NCBI GenBank assembly: GCA_013306675.1
Contig: JABLUY010000077.1
Span: forward strand, 62,001-126,000
DNA: 64,000 bases
Direction of reading: 5' to 3'
Source of the DNA: Thraustochytrium sp. TN22
Taxonomy: Eukaryota > Sar > Bigyra > Thraustochytrida > Thraustochytriidae
The stretch's first letter is position 1. Each line of letters begins with the position of its first letter. Shown here in pieces: positions 23,023 through 32,382 of the stretch. The notes beneath the pieces are model-generated. The model saw nothing but the letters and a program-made list of their open reading frames with translations. It did no database searches and was not told the DNA's origin. Made by a program: the position numbers and the translations under genes.

Positions 23023-23048
23023 ACTTGAACGGCAAGGGCCGTTCAAGT
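23023..23048. repeat. Hairpin, 11-bp perfect stem
   Basis: ACTTGAACGGC and its exact reverse complement are separated by the four bases AAGG. The ACTTGAAC half-site recurs elsewhere in spacers (about 2535-2550, 7352, 23148, 53907-53940). It lies about 180 bp left of the TIR element. Confidence 0.85.
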
Positions 23049-23227
23049 TGCACGCAAAGGCGGCCTGGCGGCGGTCAGCGGTGATTGGTCCTAACGTTGC
23101 TTGGATTGCCGAGGGCCTCTTCTTCGCGACGCACTGCCAGTGGCAACTTGAACCTCTCCGCATCCGCAGTTGCTTCAAGTTCGTCTTCGTCATGCGGTGG
23201 AGACTGGTCTGACAACAAGTAACTTAA

Positions 23228-23249
23228 TAGGCCATCCACCCCTCAAGTG
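23228..23249 (+). repeat. Left terminal inverted repeat
   Basis: Pairs with 25133-25154 with one mismatch in 22 bases. Preceded by TTAA. Confidence 0.85.
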
Positions 23250-23842
23250 GTCCAAAACAGGCCTCAGAATGGGCGGGTCCTTGCATACATCGACTCTTGT
23301 GCGAAACGCCTCGCGTGATCCGGGCGTGGGGGGGCTAGGGGACACGGAGGAGGCCCTCTGGCCGCTTCTTCCTCGGTCGACGGCGGCATGGTCGGCGAGA
23401 ACGAGGCCTCCAAAGTCGCCTCTCGCAGAAGCGGCTGGAGGCGACGGAGAGCTGCGACAGGCCACGCCAGACCGTGGGGAGCCTCGGGCAGGCCCCGAGC
23501 ACCTTCTAGAGCCTTGCTTGATGGCTGGAAAGCGCGGGAAGAGAGCGTTGAGTGTCGATCCGGGCGATGGCGCGATGAGATGTGGATGCGACGGGGAGGT
23601 GGAGACCGACACAGAGGGCCGCGGCGCGGTCAAGGCGGCTCCAAGCGGTAGGAACGTGCGCCAGCTCACGCTGCGCGCAGCTCCGAGGCTTCCTAGCCTC
23701 AAGGACATGGTGCATGCTCGTGGAGAAGTGAGACGTTCATGGGACAATCGTGTTCTGTCAGGTGGCGACCTGGTGCCTGTTCCTGGCAGCGTCGAGGCGT
23801 TCTTGAGCCGCGAGTCGGTCATGCTCTTGCTGTTCACGCCGA

Positions 23843-24292
23843 TTAGGTCGGCGAAGATCGCTCTGATCTGTCTCTGTGCTCCCTGCCCACGTGCAGTAGT
23901 CCTCGTACAGGATGCTCTCGGGTCTGCTTGTGGACCAGGACGGGCGACTCGACCATCTCACCTGGGCAGGCGCGCACGTCTCTCGCACCCCAGACCATGG
24001 TGCCGACATTCTCTGCCACCAGCATGAAGCGGACGGCGACGCGTGCGTCTTTGTCGAAGCTCTCCAGCCTGCGCTCAACCGTGGCAAGGACCTCGCCATT
24101 AGCGCACGCGAGGTTGTGATGTTGCGCCTTTGGCCGAGTCTTCCCGCTGAGGATGACCTCTCTTGCCTTGCGCAAGTCCTCCGGCGTCTTCCTTAGGACA
24201 CCTTTCACGAGCAACGCCCGCTCGGTACGGCCTTGACTTGAGCGTTTCGAGGCTGCCTGGTGACCGTGGTTGCCACCTCGATCAGGCTGCAC
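23843..24292 (-). CDS. Unrecognised frame inside the TIR element (downstream part)
   Basis: An open frame of up to 149 codons that overlaps the end of the frame at 24205-24666 in another phase. From about residue 22 it has a plausible protein-like composition (RKTPEDLRKAREVILSG, LACANGEVLATVERRLESFD, ARVAVRFMLVAENVGTMVW). The overlap and the lack of a good start suggest it is either a second exon or the rest of one protein broken by a frameshift. It matches no transposase I know. A weak resemblance to the H-x2-C-R-x-R genes at 30540 and 49730 is described under findings. Confidence 0.35.
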   Translation of the reverse strand: MQPDRGGNHGHQAASKRSSQGRTERALLVKGVLRKTPEDLRKAREVILSGKTRPKAQHHNLACANGEVLATVERRLESFDKDARVAVRFMLVAENVGTMVWGARDVRACPGEMVESPVLVHKQTREHPVRGLLHVGREHRDRSERSSPT

Positions 24293-24666
24293 AGCTCGCG
24301 GGACTTCTCGCCGACGCCAGTGAGCCTCTGGCCAGCAAGCGGCTGAATGATGCCCGTCTTGCCAGGATACATGAGCTCCGTCATTCGCACGGTCGCGGCC
24401 AAGACGTCGCTGACCACCGCTCGCACCCGTGAGTGGTCCTCCGGCAGCTCTCCCTCCTCACGGTCCTTCTTGCTGGGCGGCTTCTTGCGAAAGCTCTCTC
24501 CAAACCCAAAGGCTGCAAGAAGGTCCGGAATGTCCTTGATGAGACGATCGTCCTTGCCCCTCTCCTCCGCATTGTCCTCCAGCTCCACGCTCGGCGCCGC
24601 GTCTGCCCTGATCGCCTGTGAAGCCTCGAGCGCTGCGCCACGATGACGCTTCGCCCGCGGTGGCAA
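24205..24666 (-). CDS. Unrecognised frame inside the TIR element (upstream part)
   Basis: 153 codons from ATG, MPPRAKRHRGAALEASQ. Basic start, then an acidic and lysine-rich middle (KKPPSKKDREEGELPEDHS) and a mainly helical end (SRVRAVVSDVLAATVRMTEL, EKSRELCSLIEVATTVTR). No known domain, no catalytic motif. The minus-strand order with the following frame suggests that both once formed one protein. Confidence 0.4.
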   Translation of the reverse strand: MPPRAKRHRGAALEASQAIRADAAPSVELEDNAEERGKDDRLIKDIPDLLAAFGFGESFRKKPPSKKDREEGELPEDHSRVRAVVSDVLAATVRMTELMYPGKTGIIQPLAGQRLTGVGEKSRELCSLIEVATTVTRQPRNAQVKAVPSGRCS

Positions 24667-25132
24667 TTGCAGGATCTTGCGCTTGCCAGGCTGTCCACCA
24701 GGCTTGCGCCCGCCTCTATAGTGCAGCGTGCCACCGCTGTCGTCGCCCTTGCTCGCGCCGTCCCGCGCCTCGTCGTTGCCCTTGTCCCCGCCTTCACATG
24801 CTGATGGAGATGAGCCATCCTTGGTGGGGCGCCCCGCCTCCTAGAGCGCAGCCCAGCGCCTGTTTCGCCGTCTGCAAGCTCCCAGGGGAGCCCCTAGCGC
24901 CTCCAGCGCGTGGCGCCGCCGTCGCGCGCCTCTAATCCGGCCTGCTCGACACCGTGCTCGAGCCCGTCACCAGGATGCGCAAGTCGCTCGTTCTCAACGA
25001 CCAAGCCAGCTACGTCCAAGCCACTTGGTGGGCGAAACCTTGGCCGGGTCGGCTTTCCTATGCACGCCCAGGCGAGCAGAAAGCCATCGCACGAGACTCG
25101 ATAATTCGATTTTCCGCCCGTTTTGGTGGTAC

Positions 25133-25154
25133 ACTTAAGGGGTGGATGGCCTAT
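25133..25154 (-). repeat. Right terminal inverted repeat
   Basis: Reverse complement of the left end with one mismatch in 22 bases. Followed by TTAA. Confidence 0.85.
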
Positions 25155-25190
25155 TAAAATTGATTGATCGAGTCTGACTACGTTGCAGAC

Positions 25191-28100
25191 TCACTGAGGG
25201 TCAACGGACTCTGCGACGGGCGCGATGGCGTAAAAGTAGCCGGAAAAGGGAATGTGGGCTTTGGGGTCTTCGCCGTGGTCGGCCTCGTCGCCGTCGTAGC
25301 CGGGATCGCGGCGGAAGAGGCGGTAGGCGAAGCCGCCGTGGCGGTTGATCTTGGACAGCTTGTCGCCGCGATTAAAGTCCGGGGGGAGGATTTTGTCGCC
25401 GGCGAAAGCATAGGCAAACTCCATCTTGGAGACGCCCTGAGGGAGGAGGTGCTGGATCGTCACAGGGCGCCAGCGCTGCTGCTCCTCGAAGGGCTTGAGT
25501 TCCTTCAAGGAGAGCTCAAAGGGGCCATTAAAACTCAAGGCGTTGCCGACGGTGAGCGCCGAGGCAGCGACGAAGTGAAAGTCGGCGTCGAAGTACAGGT
25601 AGCCGCCATAATGCAGCAGGCGCCAGGGCGTGTCGGCGTAGCGCTGGCGATCAAAGAAGTCTGTCTTGTCGTTGACGCCGTCCACCGGGTAGGCCCAGCA
25701 GTACCAGCGCGCCGTTGGCGGGATGCACATGTGCCGCTGTAGGTTGCGCTGCACGGTCTTGCCGTTATAGGCGTAAAGGGTCACGGGACTGAGCGGGCCA
25801 ATGGCACCGCTGAGCGTGTCGCGCTGGTGGCTGCCCGCGTTGCTAAAAATGGTCTTTTTGGAGACCAGTTGATCGCGCAGGCCGCCCAGGTCGGGTCCAC
25901 GGTGGCCTTCGCTCGTCTGCGTCCCACGGCCCTCCTCGCCGACGTTGTCCGTGAGGGCGCGGACGAAGGCGGTCGGGCAAATATATGTATACTTGCGGTT
26001 CGTGAAGTCGACCTTGATGTTGAGGCGGCGCGTGGACATGATGCCAAAGGGACCGATGAAGAGGTTGGGCGCGAAGATGTTTTCCGGGCCGATCTGATCC
26101 TCAAGCAGCGACGCGGGGACCTTCTCGGTGGCTCCATCCTCGGCGCTGAGCAAGAGGCCAAAGTACTTGCCGGCCTCGCCCTCCGGGTCCGCGCACTCAG
26201 TTAGCAGCTCGCCTCCTTGCCCGCCCAGGAGCTCGTGCAGCAGGACCCTGCCGAACGCCAGCTCGCGGAGCGCGACACCTCCATCCTGGTAGGACTGGAG
26301 ATGCAGACCCTTCAGGTGTTCATGGAGCTGGTCCTCCTCGTAGTCGCTTGTAAGCTTCTTCCAGTTGACGGACTCCTGGAAATTGCGCGTCTTGAGCTGA
26401 AGCCGGTAGTGCGCCCGGCGAACAAAGTCGACGAGCCGCACGAGCGTGGCGAGTTTCTTCATGTCCTCAGGCACGCCGTTGTGGAACCTGGCCGCCGCCT
26501 CTTTGAGGCGATCCGAGAGCGCGCCACGGTCCACCTCGTCCTTGAGCATCAAGATGAGCTCCCGGATCTTGTTGCTCGGTTCGTTGGGGCCGTCGTGGCG
26601 CGCAGGTGGAATCGCAAGCGTGTCGCAGGTGTAAGCATAGCTGTCGAGGTGCTGGCTGAGCTGGGCCACGTAGAAGTGTGCGAGCTCTCGCGGATGATCC
26701 AGTTGAACCATCTGCACGTCCGGAAGCTTGGTCCAGAGATCGTCTGCCTGGGCCTTCTCGACCTCGGTGCCACCGAGGCCGATGACCTGAAGCGCACTGC
26801 AATAGTGAAGCAAAGACGTCACGTCGTCGATCTCGGTGAGTTGCGTGAGGCGCAACGTGCGCAGGAAGCGCGCGGCCTTGGCGATCTGCTCCACATGGGC
26901 ATTTGAGACGTTCTTCAGTCCAGCCAGGGAGATCTCCCGCACGAAGGGGCTGAGGAAGGTGATGAATTCTTCGAGGGTCTTGCCTTTCCATTGGATGTTC
27001 ACGTTGGCCAGACGGACCGTCTGCAGCGTGGCACCCGTCTTCTTCATGAGCTCGACCATGTCGGCGCCTGAGATGGGCTTGAAGGCGCTCTCAGAGGCGA
27101 TCGCATACTCCGAGTACAGGAGGTCGACGTCGAGGATGAGCTCGCGCAGGACGTGGCAGTGCCTGGCCACGGCTCGGATGGTCTCGTTCTCAAGCTTGGG
27201 CATGTTACGCAGGCTGAGCACGCGGAGGTTGAGTCCGCAGATTTCCACAATGTATGTGACGCCGACCGTGTCGATCCTCAAGCAGTTGTCCAGGATGACG
27301 GTCTGCAGCCCCTTGCACTCGTGCTTCTTAAAGTGTTCCAGGCCGCGGTTGGTGATTTGGCCACAGAAGCTCAGGTTGAGTGTGCGCAGACTACAGCACT
27401 TCTCCGCGATCACCGCCAGCACGTCGTCATTCACGCTGAAGCAGTCCGTGAGGTCCAGGTTGCGAATCGACTCGAAGACGAGCGCGCCTTTCATGCGGCC
27501 GAAGAAGAAAGAGTCCAACCGGCCGTCCCTGAGCCGGATGCCTGACTGAACGCTGGCAACAGACTTGGCAGAGGGCCCCAGGACGCAGGCGGTCACGGCG
27601 GCCCGCAGCTGGGTCAAGATGTTGGTGTTTGCGCCGGTTCGCTCTTGCTCTTTTTGGGTGGTCTGCACCACGAAGAGCTTGCGGTCCTCGGTGATGAGCG
27701 ATCGATAGAGCCCGTGCTGGAAGAATTTGAAGTCGAGCCGGCCCGAGGTCGGCCGGATGCCGATGAGGGAGAAGCCGAGCGTTACGGGCGCCAGCAGGAC
27801 ACGGACCACAGTCTCGAGGAATGGCCAATGGGTGCCGGCGAGGCTCTTGTCCTTGGTGGTCTCGTCGGCCTCGAAAAACTTCTTCAGCGCCGAGCTGACC
27901 GCGACACGCGTCTCAGCGTCACCCGTGTCATGGTCACCGGACGTCCCTGGCGCCCTGGCGCCGAAGGACGACATCTTTCTGTGAGGAAAGGTGGTGGACG
28001 TCTTGCGATGTTGCTTCTCCTGGTTCAAGACCATCTCCTCGATGGTGTTCTCGGCGGCCTGGGCGGCCTCCTCGGCGGCCTCGTCGGCGCGTTTTCCGTC

Positions 28101-29474
28101 GGACCTGCCGACGGGGGTTGCCGTCTTGACGTCGTGGTGCGCTGTCTTCACACGGGAGTCGGCCGCTGGGTCGAGGATGAGGTGGCGCAGAAAGACGAGA
28201 TTACGCAGCATCGGGATGTCGCGCATCAGCATGAAGGCCTCGAAGACCTGGCGGAAGGCTGCCAGGAGAGAAGTAGCCAGCGCCAGGTAGAAGATGTAGC
28301 TGAAGTTGCGCTTGGTCAGCGTCATGAAGATGATCTCCACCGCAATTTGCGGCACGTCCTGCACGAGCATGACAAAGGTCGTATACACGGCCATCTTGGC
28401 GGCACGGAAGTCCGCTTTGGCCTGCGTCGCGATCGGGTCCTTGGTGCCGCTGCCGCCCGACTCGCCAATCACGTTGTGGCCCACAGCCTCCTGCACCTTG
28501 AAGGACCGCTTGATGAAGTCGTCAAAGGCGGACACGGGCTCCACAATGCCAAGCAGGCAGCCAATCCAGTACTTTTGAACACGACGCGGGTCGCGCCAGT
28601 CCACATGCCCGTAGCTCCACACGCCGATCAGGAAGCGCCCCAGCATGGTGAGCCCCACGGCGGCCGCCGACGTGTAGAAAAGCGCCGCCCAGTCGCCGAA
28701 CATGGCACCGGCCTCCCCCGCGAGGGCCCCGTCAAAGCCGCCGGCCGCCAGGAACAGCGGGTACAGCTCCAGCACGATGAAGGCCACGTCCGTCGCCAAG
28801 TTCGCCAGCTCCAGCACCCACTCGAAGATGGCACCGTAGAGCCGCTGCCGTCGCTGCTTCTCGAAGGTGTGCGGCAACGTGTAGCGCCGCGGCACCTGCG
28901 CGTGCGTCTTTCGCTCCAGCCGCGCGCGGAACCAGCCCGGGCAGCACGTGATGCCGGACGTCCAGAAGATGGACCGCACGAGCCACTGCGCCTGGCCCCA
29001 CATGCAGGCCGCCCACCTCCACTCGTTCGAGGAGGGCTCCCGCGCCTTGTTCGCCGACCTGTCCTCGTCAAAGATGCGCTGGTGCGTGTCCTCGTGGTAC
29101 TCGCGCAGAAACTCCATCTTGTTCAACATCTTCGCGATCACCTGCAGAAAGTCCTCCACATCACCAATAAGCACCTGCTCCGTGCGCTCGTCGATCACGC
29201 GCGCCTTGATGCGCTCCTCCTCGTCCAGCACCGCGTCGTCGTGTCCATGCGGCACGCAGATGTAGTGGTCCACGTTTGCGAGCCGCCGTCCGATGTCCAC
29301 CACCGCCTGCACCAACGCCGGGTCGTAGATGAACCTGCCCTCCTCAATCGCCTTGACGTGTAGGTGCGTCAGGCCCTTCGACACGCCGCCGCTCCCATCG
29401 CCGCCATCGCCCGCCATGGGCACCGACACCTCCTCCACCTTGGCGCTCATGCCCAGCGGCACGGGCGCCGACAT
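25191..29474 (-). CDS. LRR multi-pass membrane protein paralogue 6
   Basis: I place the start at the ATG at 29474 (MSAPVPLGMSAKVEE), which gives 1427 residues and an N-terminus like the other members; the frame is open up to 29657, but that extra stretch is Arg/Ala-rich and probably untranslated. The family block starts near residue 39 (HVKAIEEGRFIYDP, VDIGRRLANVDHYI, GDVEDFLQ, EFLREYHEDTH). Hydrophobic segments follow at about 210-420, including MLVQDVPQIAVEIIFM near 368. A long Lys/Glu/Ala-rich insert precedes the LRR block at about 665-960 (DLTDCFSVNDDVLAVI, LRTLNLSFC, LQTVILDNC). The C-terminal domain begins near 1145 (FGIMSTRRLNIKVDF, YCWAYP, YGGYLYFDADFHFVAA, HGGFAYR, GYFYAIAP). A TIR element lies about 30 bp past its stop. 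Last gene of the minus-strand array. Function unknown. Confidence 0.9.
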   Translation of the reverse strand: MSAPVPLGMSAKVEEVSVPMAGDGGDGSGGVSKGLTHLHVKAIEEGRFIYDPALVQAVVDIGRRLANVDHYICVPHGHDDAVLDEEERIKARVIDERTEQVLIGDVEDFLQVIAKMLNKMEFLREYHEDTHQRIFDEDRSANKAREPSSNEWRWAACMWGQAQWLVRSIFWTSGITCCPGWFRARLERKTHAQVPRRYTLPHTFEKQRRQRLYGAIFEWVLELANLATDVAFIVLELYPLFLAAGGFDGALAGEAGAMFGDWAALFYTSAAAVGLTMLGRFLIGVWSYGHVDWRDPRRVQKYWIGCLLGIVEPVSAFDDFIKRSFKVQEAVGHNVIGESGGSGTKDPIATQAKADFRAAKMAVYTTFVMLVQDVPQIAVEIIFMTLTKRNFSYIFYLALATSLLAAFRQVFEAFMLMRDIPMLRNLVFLRHLILDPAADSRVKTAHHDVKTATPVGRSDGKRADEAAEEAAQAAENTIEEMVLNQEKQHRKTSTTFPHRKMSSFGARAPGTSGDHDTGDAETRVAVSSALKKFFEADETTKDKSLAGTHWPFLETVVRVLLAPVTLGFSLIGIRPTSGRLDFKFFQHGLYRSLITEDRKLFVVQTTQKEQERTGANTNILTQLRAAVTACVLGPSAKSVASVQSGIRLRDGRLDSFFFGRMKGALVFESIRNLDLTDCFSVNDDVLAVIAEKCCSLRTLNLSFCGQITNRGLEHFKKHECKGLQTVILDNCLRIDTVGVTYIVEICGLNLRVLSLRNMPKLENETIRAVARHCHVLRELILDVDLLYSEYAIASESAFKPISGADMVELMKKTGATLQTVRLANVNIQWKGKTLEEFITFLSPFVREISLAGLKNVSNAHVEQIAKAARFLRTLRLTQLTEIDDVTSLLHYCSALQVIGLGGTEVEKAQADDLWTKLPDVQMVQLDHPRELAHFYVAQLSQHLDSYAYTCDTLAIPPARHDGPNEPSNKIRELILMLKDEVDRGALSDRLKEAAARFHNGVPEDMKKLATLVRLVDFVRRAHYRLQLKTRNFQESVNWKKLTSDYEEDQLHEHLKGLHLQSYQDGGVALRELAFGRVLLHELLGGQGGELLTECADPEGEAGKYFGLLLSAEDGATEKVPASLLEDQIGPENIFAPNLFIGPFGIMSTRRLNIKVDFTNRKYTYICPTAFVRALTDNVGEEGRGTQTSEGHRGPDLGGLRDQLVSKKTIFSNAGSHQRDTLSGAIGPLSPVTLYAYNGKTVQRNLQRHMCIPPTARWYCWAYPVDGVNDKTDFFDRQRYADTPWRLLHYGGYLYFDADFHFVAASALTVGNALSFNGPFELSLKELKPFEEQQRWRPVTIQHLLPQGVSKMEFAYAFAGDKILPPDFNRGDKLSKINRHGGFAYRLFRRDPGYDGDEADHGEDPKAHIPFSGYFYAIAPVAESVDPQ

Positions 29475-30539
29475 GATCCTGTCCACCTGCCAGTGCAATG
29501 CTGCCCGAGCCGCGGCGATTTCCGAACTGCAGCGCAGAGCAGCGACCACCAGCGGGCGAGAGGAGCTGCGTGTAGCCGCTCTAGTACTGGCGCGTACCGC
29601 CCCGCCCCGTTCTTCGGGTGCGACAGCGCGCGCCACAGCGCGCGACACCCGCGACACCCTCTAAGTTGGAGTTCTAGTTCGAGTGCCTCGTGTGCAGTGC
29701 AGCCTGAGTGCTGCAGCACCAGACAGTCGAGCCCGACTCGCCTCGCCGCGAGCAACCCCCTTCCACCTCGCGTGCGGGCCGCCTCGAATCGCGCCGCGCG
29801 CCGTGGCCACGCGGCCCGCGCCTCGAGGCTTGTGCAGCAAGGATTGGAAGTCCTCTCCTAGGCCGAGGTTAGCTCTGATTAGAGCTGAAGCTCGCTGTGC
29901 AGGCCAAGGCTTCCAAGCCGAGCCCGTCTGTCCCGGCCGCCGCGTGCACCGCAGGCGACTCGATCCGTGGCCCGAGCAGCCTGCGCCGTCCCTCGCGCGC
30001 CTCGCGCTGGAGTGTCTGCCGGTGGCCCGCGGCGCAGCGCCGCTGGCGCGCGCGCGCCGCGCGCGCCGAGGCCCGCGGCGTCCGAGGAAGTTAGTTAGTT
30101 CGAGCACTGCTCGCCGCCGGCGACTCGGACTCGGACTCGGCGGGCGTCGCCGGGTTGGAGCTGCGCGCGCCGCGCCCCCAGTCCCCGCGCCGGCGCAGCG
30201 CGACGCGACGACGAGTGAAGCAGTGCAGCCGCAGTGCCATGCAGCGCGAACTTGAGGGGATTGGCCGAAGGGACACCGCGACCGCGACCGCGACGGCACG
30301 ACCGCGACTGCGGCGATGGTGCGTGCAGTGCAGTGCCGGGCCGGGCCGGGCCGTGTCGTGTGCACAACAAACAGGCCAGCGGCCGGCCGGCCGGACCGTG
30401 AAAATCGACAGCCACAGCTCGGTGGACACCGGTGTCCACCGGAGCACGCGGCTGCAGTGCTTGGAAGCAGTGAGCAGCTTTTCAAGGAAACGCAAGCGTG
30501 CAACAGTTGCTTGCTGGTTTCTATTGGGCTCTACTTCCA
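29475..30539. other. Intergenic region upstream of paralogue 6
   Basis: Upstream side of paralogue 6 and 3' side of the gene at 30540. Contains CGACTCGGACTCGGACTCGG near 30119-30138 and a CGACCG/GCGACC run near 30278-30310. Open frames are low-complexity. No gene seen. Confidence 0.55.
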
Positions 30540-31598
30540 TTAGTTGGAGCTCGGGGGGTGCCTGCGCTGGTTGAGCTCATGCTCGCGGCGGTCAAAGGGT
30601 GCCTGGAAGAGGCTCCCGGCCATGCTTCTCTCAAGGGCAGAGAGGTTGCCCGTCAAAAGGGCCGCGCCAATGCCAGCGATGCTGTGCAGGTCCTTGGTGG
30701 TCCGCTCGATCGACTCGGAGAAGGCGGTGCGCGTCGCGCGCTGCTTCACGCGACCGATGGCTGCGAGCTCAAGCTGACGACGGCGCTGCTCATCATGGTC
30801 GGCCGCAAGCTTGAGTTGAAGGTAGCGGCGGCGGCAGATCATGTGGATCTTGCGGACAAGATCCATAACCGCCTCGCGCGGGCGCGTCGAGCTGTGCCGA
30901 CCCACAGGACCGCCTTTCGCGTACTTGCTGTACCCGGTTACGTAGGACGGATCCTTCGTGTTCATTTTGGCGGGCACCCTCTTGGCCTCCATCGCACCGG
31001 CACGGAGAAAAATTGTCCAGACCTTGTGCGCCATGGGCAGGTTGAACTCGGCGTGCGACAGGAGGCCCAGCATGCACACGAAGCCTTTGCACCAAGGAGT
31101 CGAGAGCTCGTCGCCGGAACTCGCCGCCTTGCGCTTGCCGGTCCCCTGGGCGTCCTTCGCTTCGTGCGCCTGCGCGTCACGGGCCGTGGCGAGCGGCTCA
31201 TGGCCTTTGTCGTGCGGCACCACGGTAGAGGAGATCTTGATCGGCGCATGGCGCGCGCTCAGCGATACCTTCTCCCCATCGCGCAACTGATCAACCGGAG
31301 CGCGATAGTCTTGATAGTCCCTGATACTGGAGACCAGGTTCTCGTGGTCCCTCGCGACAGTCACGGCGTTGTCGGACCTAAGTCTGGCAATCAGTGCTTC
31401 CAGCATCACGAGCTCCTTGGACGGTTCCACCTGGCTCTCCAAGCTCCCCAGCACATTGTCAAACGCCCCGTCCATCTCCGTGAAGGCGCCACTGATGGCT
31501 TCCATGTCCGTGCTCATATCCCTCAGGGCGCCGCCAATGGCCCTGCTTGTGACCACACCAACCCGCTTCGGCTCGTTGACCTGGACCATGTCCGTCAT
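30540..31598 (-). CDS. Unknown protein, H-x2-C-R-x-R family, member 1
   Basis: 352 residues from ATG at 31598 (MTDMVQVNEPKR). I recognise no known domain. The first half is predicted helical and hydrophilic; a Lys-rich stretch (GTGKRKAASSG) lies at about 152-162. The second half holds a hydrophobic patch (CKGFVCMLGLL, near 170-180), KVWTIFLRAG near 192-201, and the motif IHMICRRRYLQ at 251-261 followed by a charged helix. The gene at 49730-50959 has the same features in the same order with equal spacing (VVWSFYELMLRG, then VHRACRKRFLE about 60 residues on), so the two are distant paralogues. It faces the J-domain-like gene at 32383 across a 784-bp spacer, just as its paralogue faces the gene at 51774. 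Probably nuclear or cytosolic: no signal peptide or membrane segment. Confidence 0.8.
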   Translation of the reverse strand: MTDMVQVNEPKRVGVVTSRAIGGALRDMSTDMEAISGAFTEMDGAFDNVLGSLESQVEPSKELVMLEALIARLRSDNAVTVARDHENLVSSIRDYQDYRAPVDQLRDGEKVSLSARHAPIKISSTVVPHDKGHEPLATARDAQAHEAKDAQGTGKRKAASSGDELSTPWCKGFVCMLGLLSHAEFNLPMAHKVWTIFLRAGAMEAKRVPAKMNTKDPSYVTGYSKYAKGGPVGRHSSTRPREAVMDLVRKIHMICRRRYLQLKLAADHDEQRRRQLELAAIGRVKQRATRTAFSESIERTTKDLHSIAGIGAALLTGNLSALERSMAGSLFQAPFDRREHELNQRRHPPSSN

Positions 31599-32382
31599 CT
31601 TGTCCGCGACGCGCCCTTTCTAATCTCTGATGTGATAGGCAGGCAGCCTGATGATCGATTGCGGTTCTGCTAGCCCGCGGCTCCGGCCGGGCCCGCGACG
31701 CGGCGCGCATCTGCTCAGACCACGACTCCTACTGTTTCTCGTAGCTCTAGCTAGCTAGCTGGTGACAGTCACTTAGTAGAGCGGGGAGCGGGAGCGCAGC
31801 AAGAACGTCGCGAGCGCGGCGAGCGAGCGCGCGCGAGCATGCCGTGCCGTGCCGTGCCATTAGCGCGAACGCGGCAGGATCGCCGCGGCGTAGCGGGCGG
31901 CCACGGAAACGCACAGCACGCGCCTGCGGGGCGCGGGCGCTCCACAGCCCTTGGAGCGGCATCCCCTGCTGCGCATCGCTTTCCGAGTAAGTCGTGACCT
32001 CGGCGGGCGCGGCAAGCGCCTGCTTGGGACGCGCGCAACCGATCTCCTGGCGCTCCCTCGCACGATCTCGATCACGAGCACCTTCGTTCCTTTGTTCCTG
32101 CCTGTGGAGATCGCCGCCGCGATCTCGCGCCGCACCCGTCTCAGCAGACGCACTATCATCATCCACTCTGACCTACAGTGCAGCAGCAGAAGCAGCCAGC
32201 AGGCAAACCCAAATCGAAGACCGCGAGAGCAGAGCAAACCTTTGGCGACGCGTCAGCGGAGGCTGCGAGCCGCGAGTCGCGCGGCATATCTGCGTCGCGA
32301 CGGCGTGGGGCACGGGCAGGCGGGCGCAGCGGCGGGGGCGAGCACCATAGCAGCGCGGCAGAGCGAACGCGGCGACAAAACC
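31599..32382. promoter_or_regulatory. Shared upstream region of a divergent gene pair
   Basis: 784 bp between two diverging ATGs, so it must hold both promoters. It contains CTAGCTAGCTAGCT near 31746-31760, the palindrome GTGACAGTCAC near 31762-31772 and (GCCGT)n near 31840-31858. I cannot point to a TATA box or initiator with confidence. The 814-bp spacer of the paralogous pair (50960-51773) shows no obvious sequence match. Confidence 0.5.

Larger units (their letters stand above)
21953..23227. other. Intergenic region upstream of paralogue 5
   Basis: Contains CTAGCTAGCTAG next to the paralogue 5 start (about 22034-22046), two abutting perfect palindromes at 22379-22411, a hairpin at 23023-23048 and several CACTGGCA/TGCCAGTG motifs (about 22482-22510, 22727, 23009, 23135). 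Open frames here are low-complexity. No gene seen. Confidence 0.55.
23228..25154. mobile_element. TIR DNA element, about 1.93 kb, flanked by TTAA
   Basis: The ends are inverted repeats: the left end starts TAGGCCATCCACCCCT at 23228 and the right end, read from 25154 on the minus strand, starts with the same 16 bases; over 22 bases there is one mismatch, and a weaker match around AAAAC..GGGC follows. TTAA stands directly outside both ends (23224-23227 and 25155-25158), as for a TTAA target duplication of the piggyBac type; a TA duplication of the Tc1/mariner type is the alternative reading. Inside I recognise no transposase and no catalytic triad, so it is probably non-autonomous. Two short minus-strand frames are annotated separately. 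It ends about 30 bp beyond the stop codon of the gene at 25191-29474, in that gene's 3' flank. Confidence 0.75.

Noticed and set aside
27645-29363. 572-codon plus-strand open frame
   Set aside because: Antisense shadow of paralogue 6.
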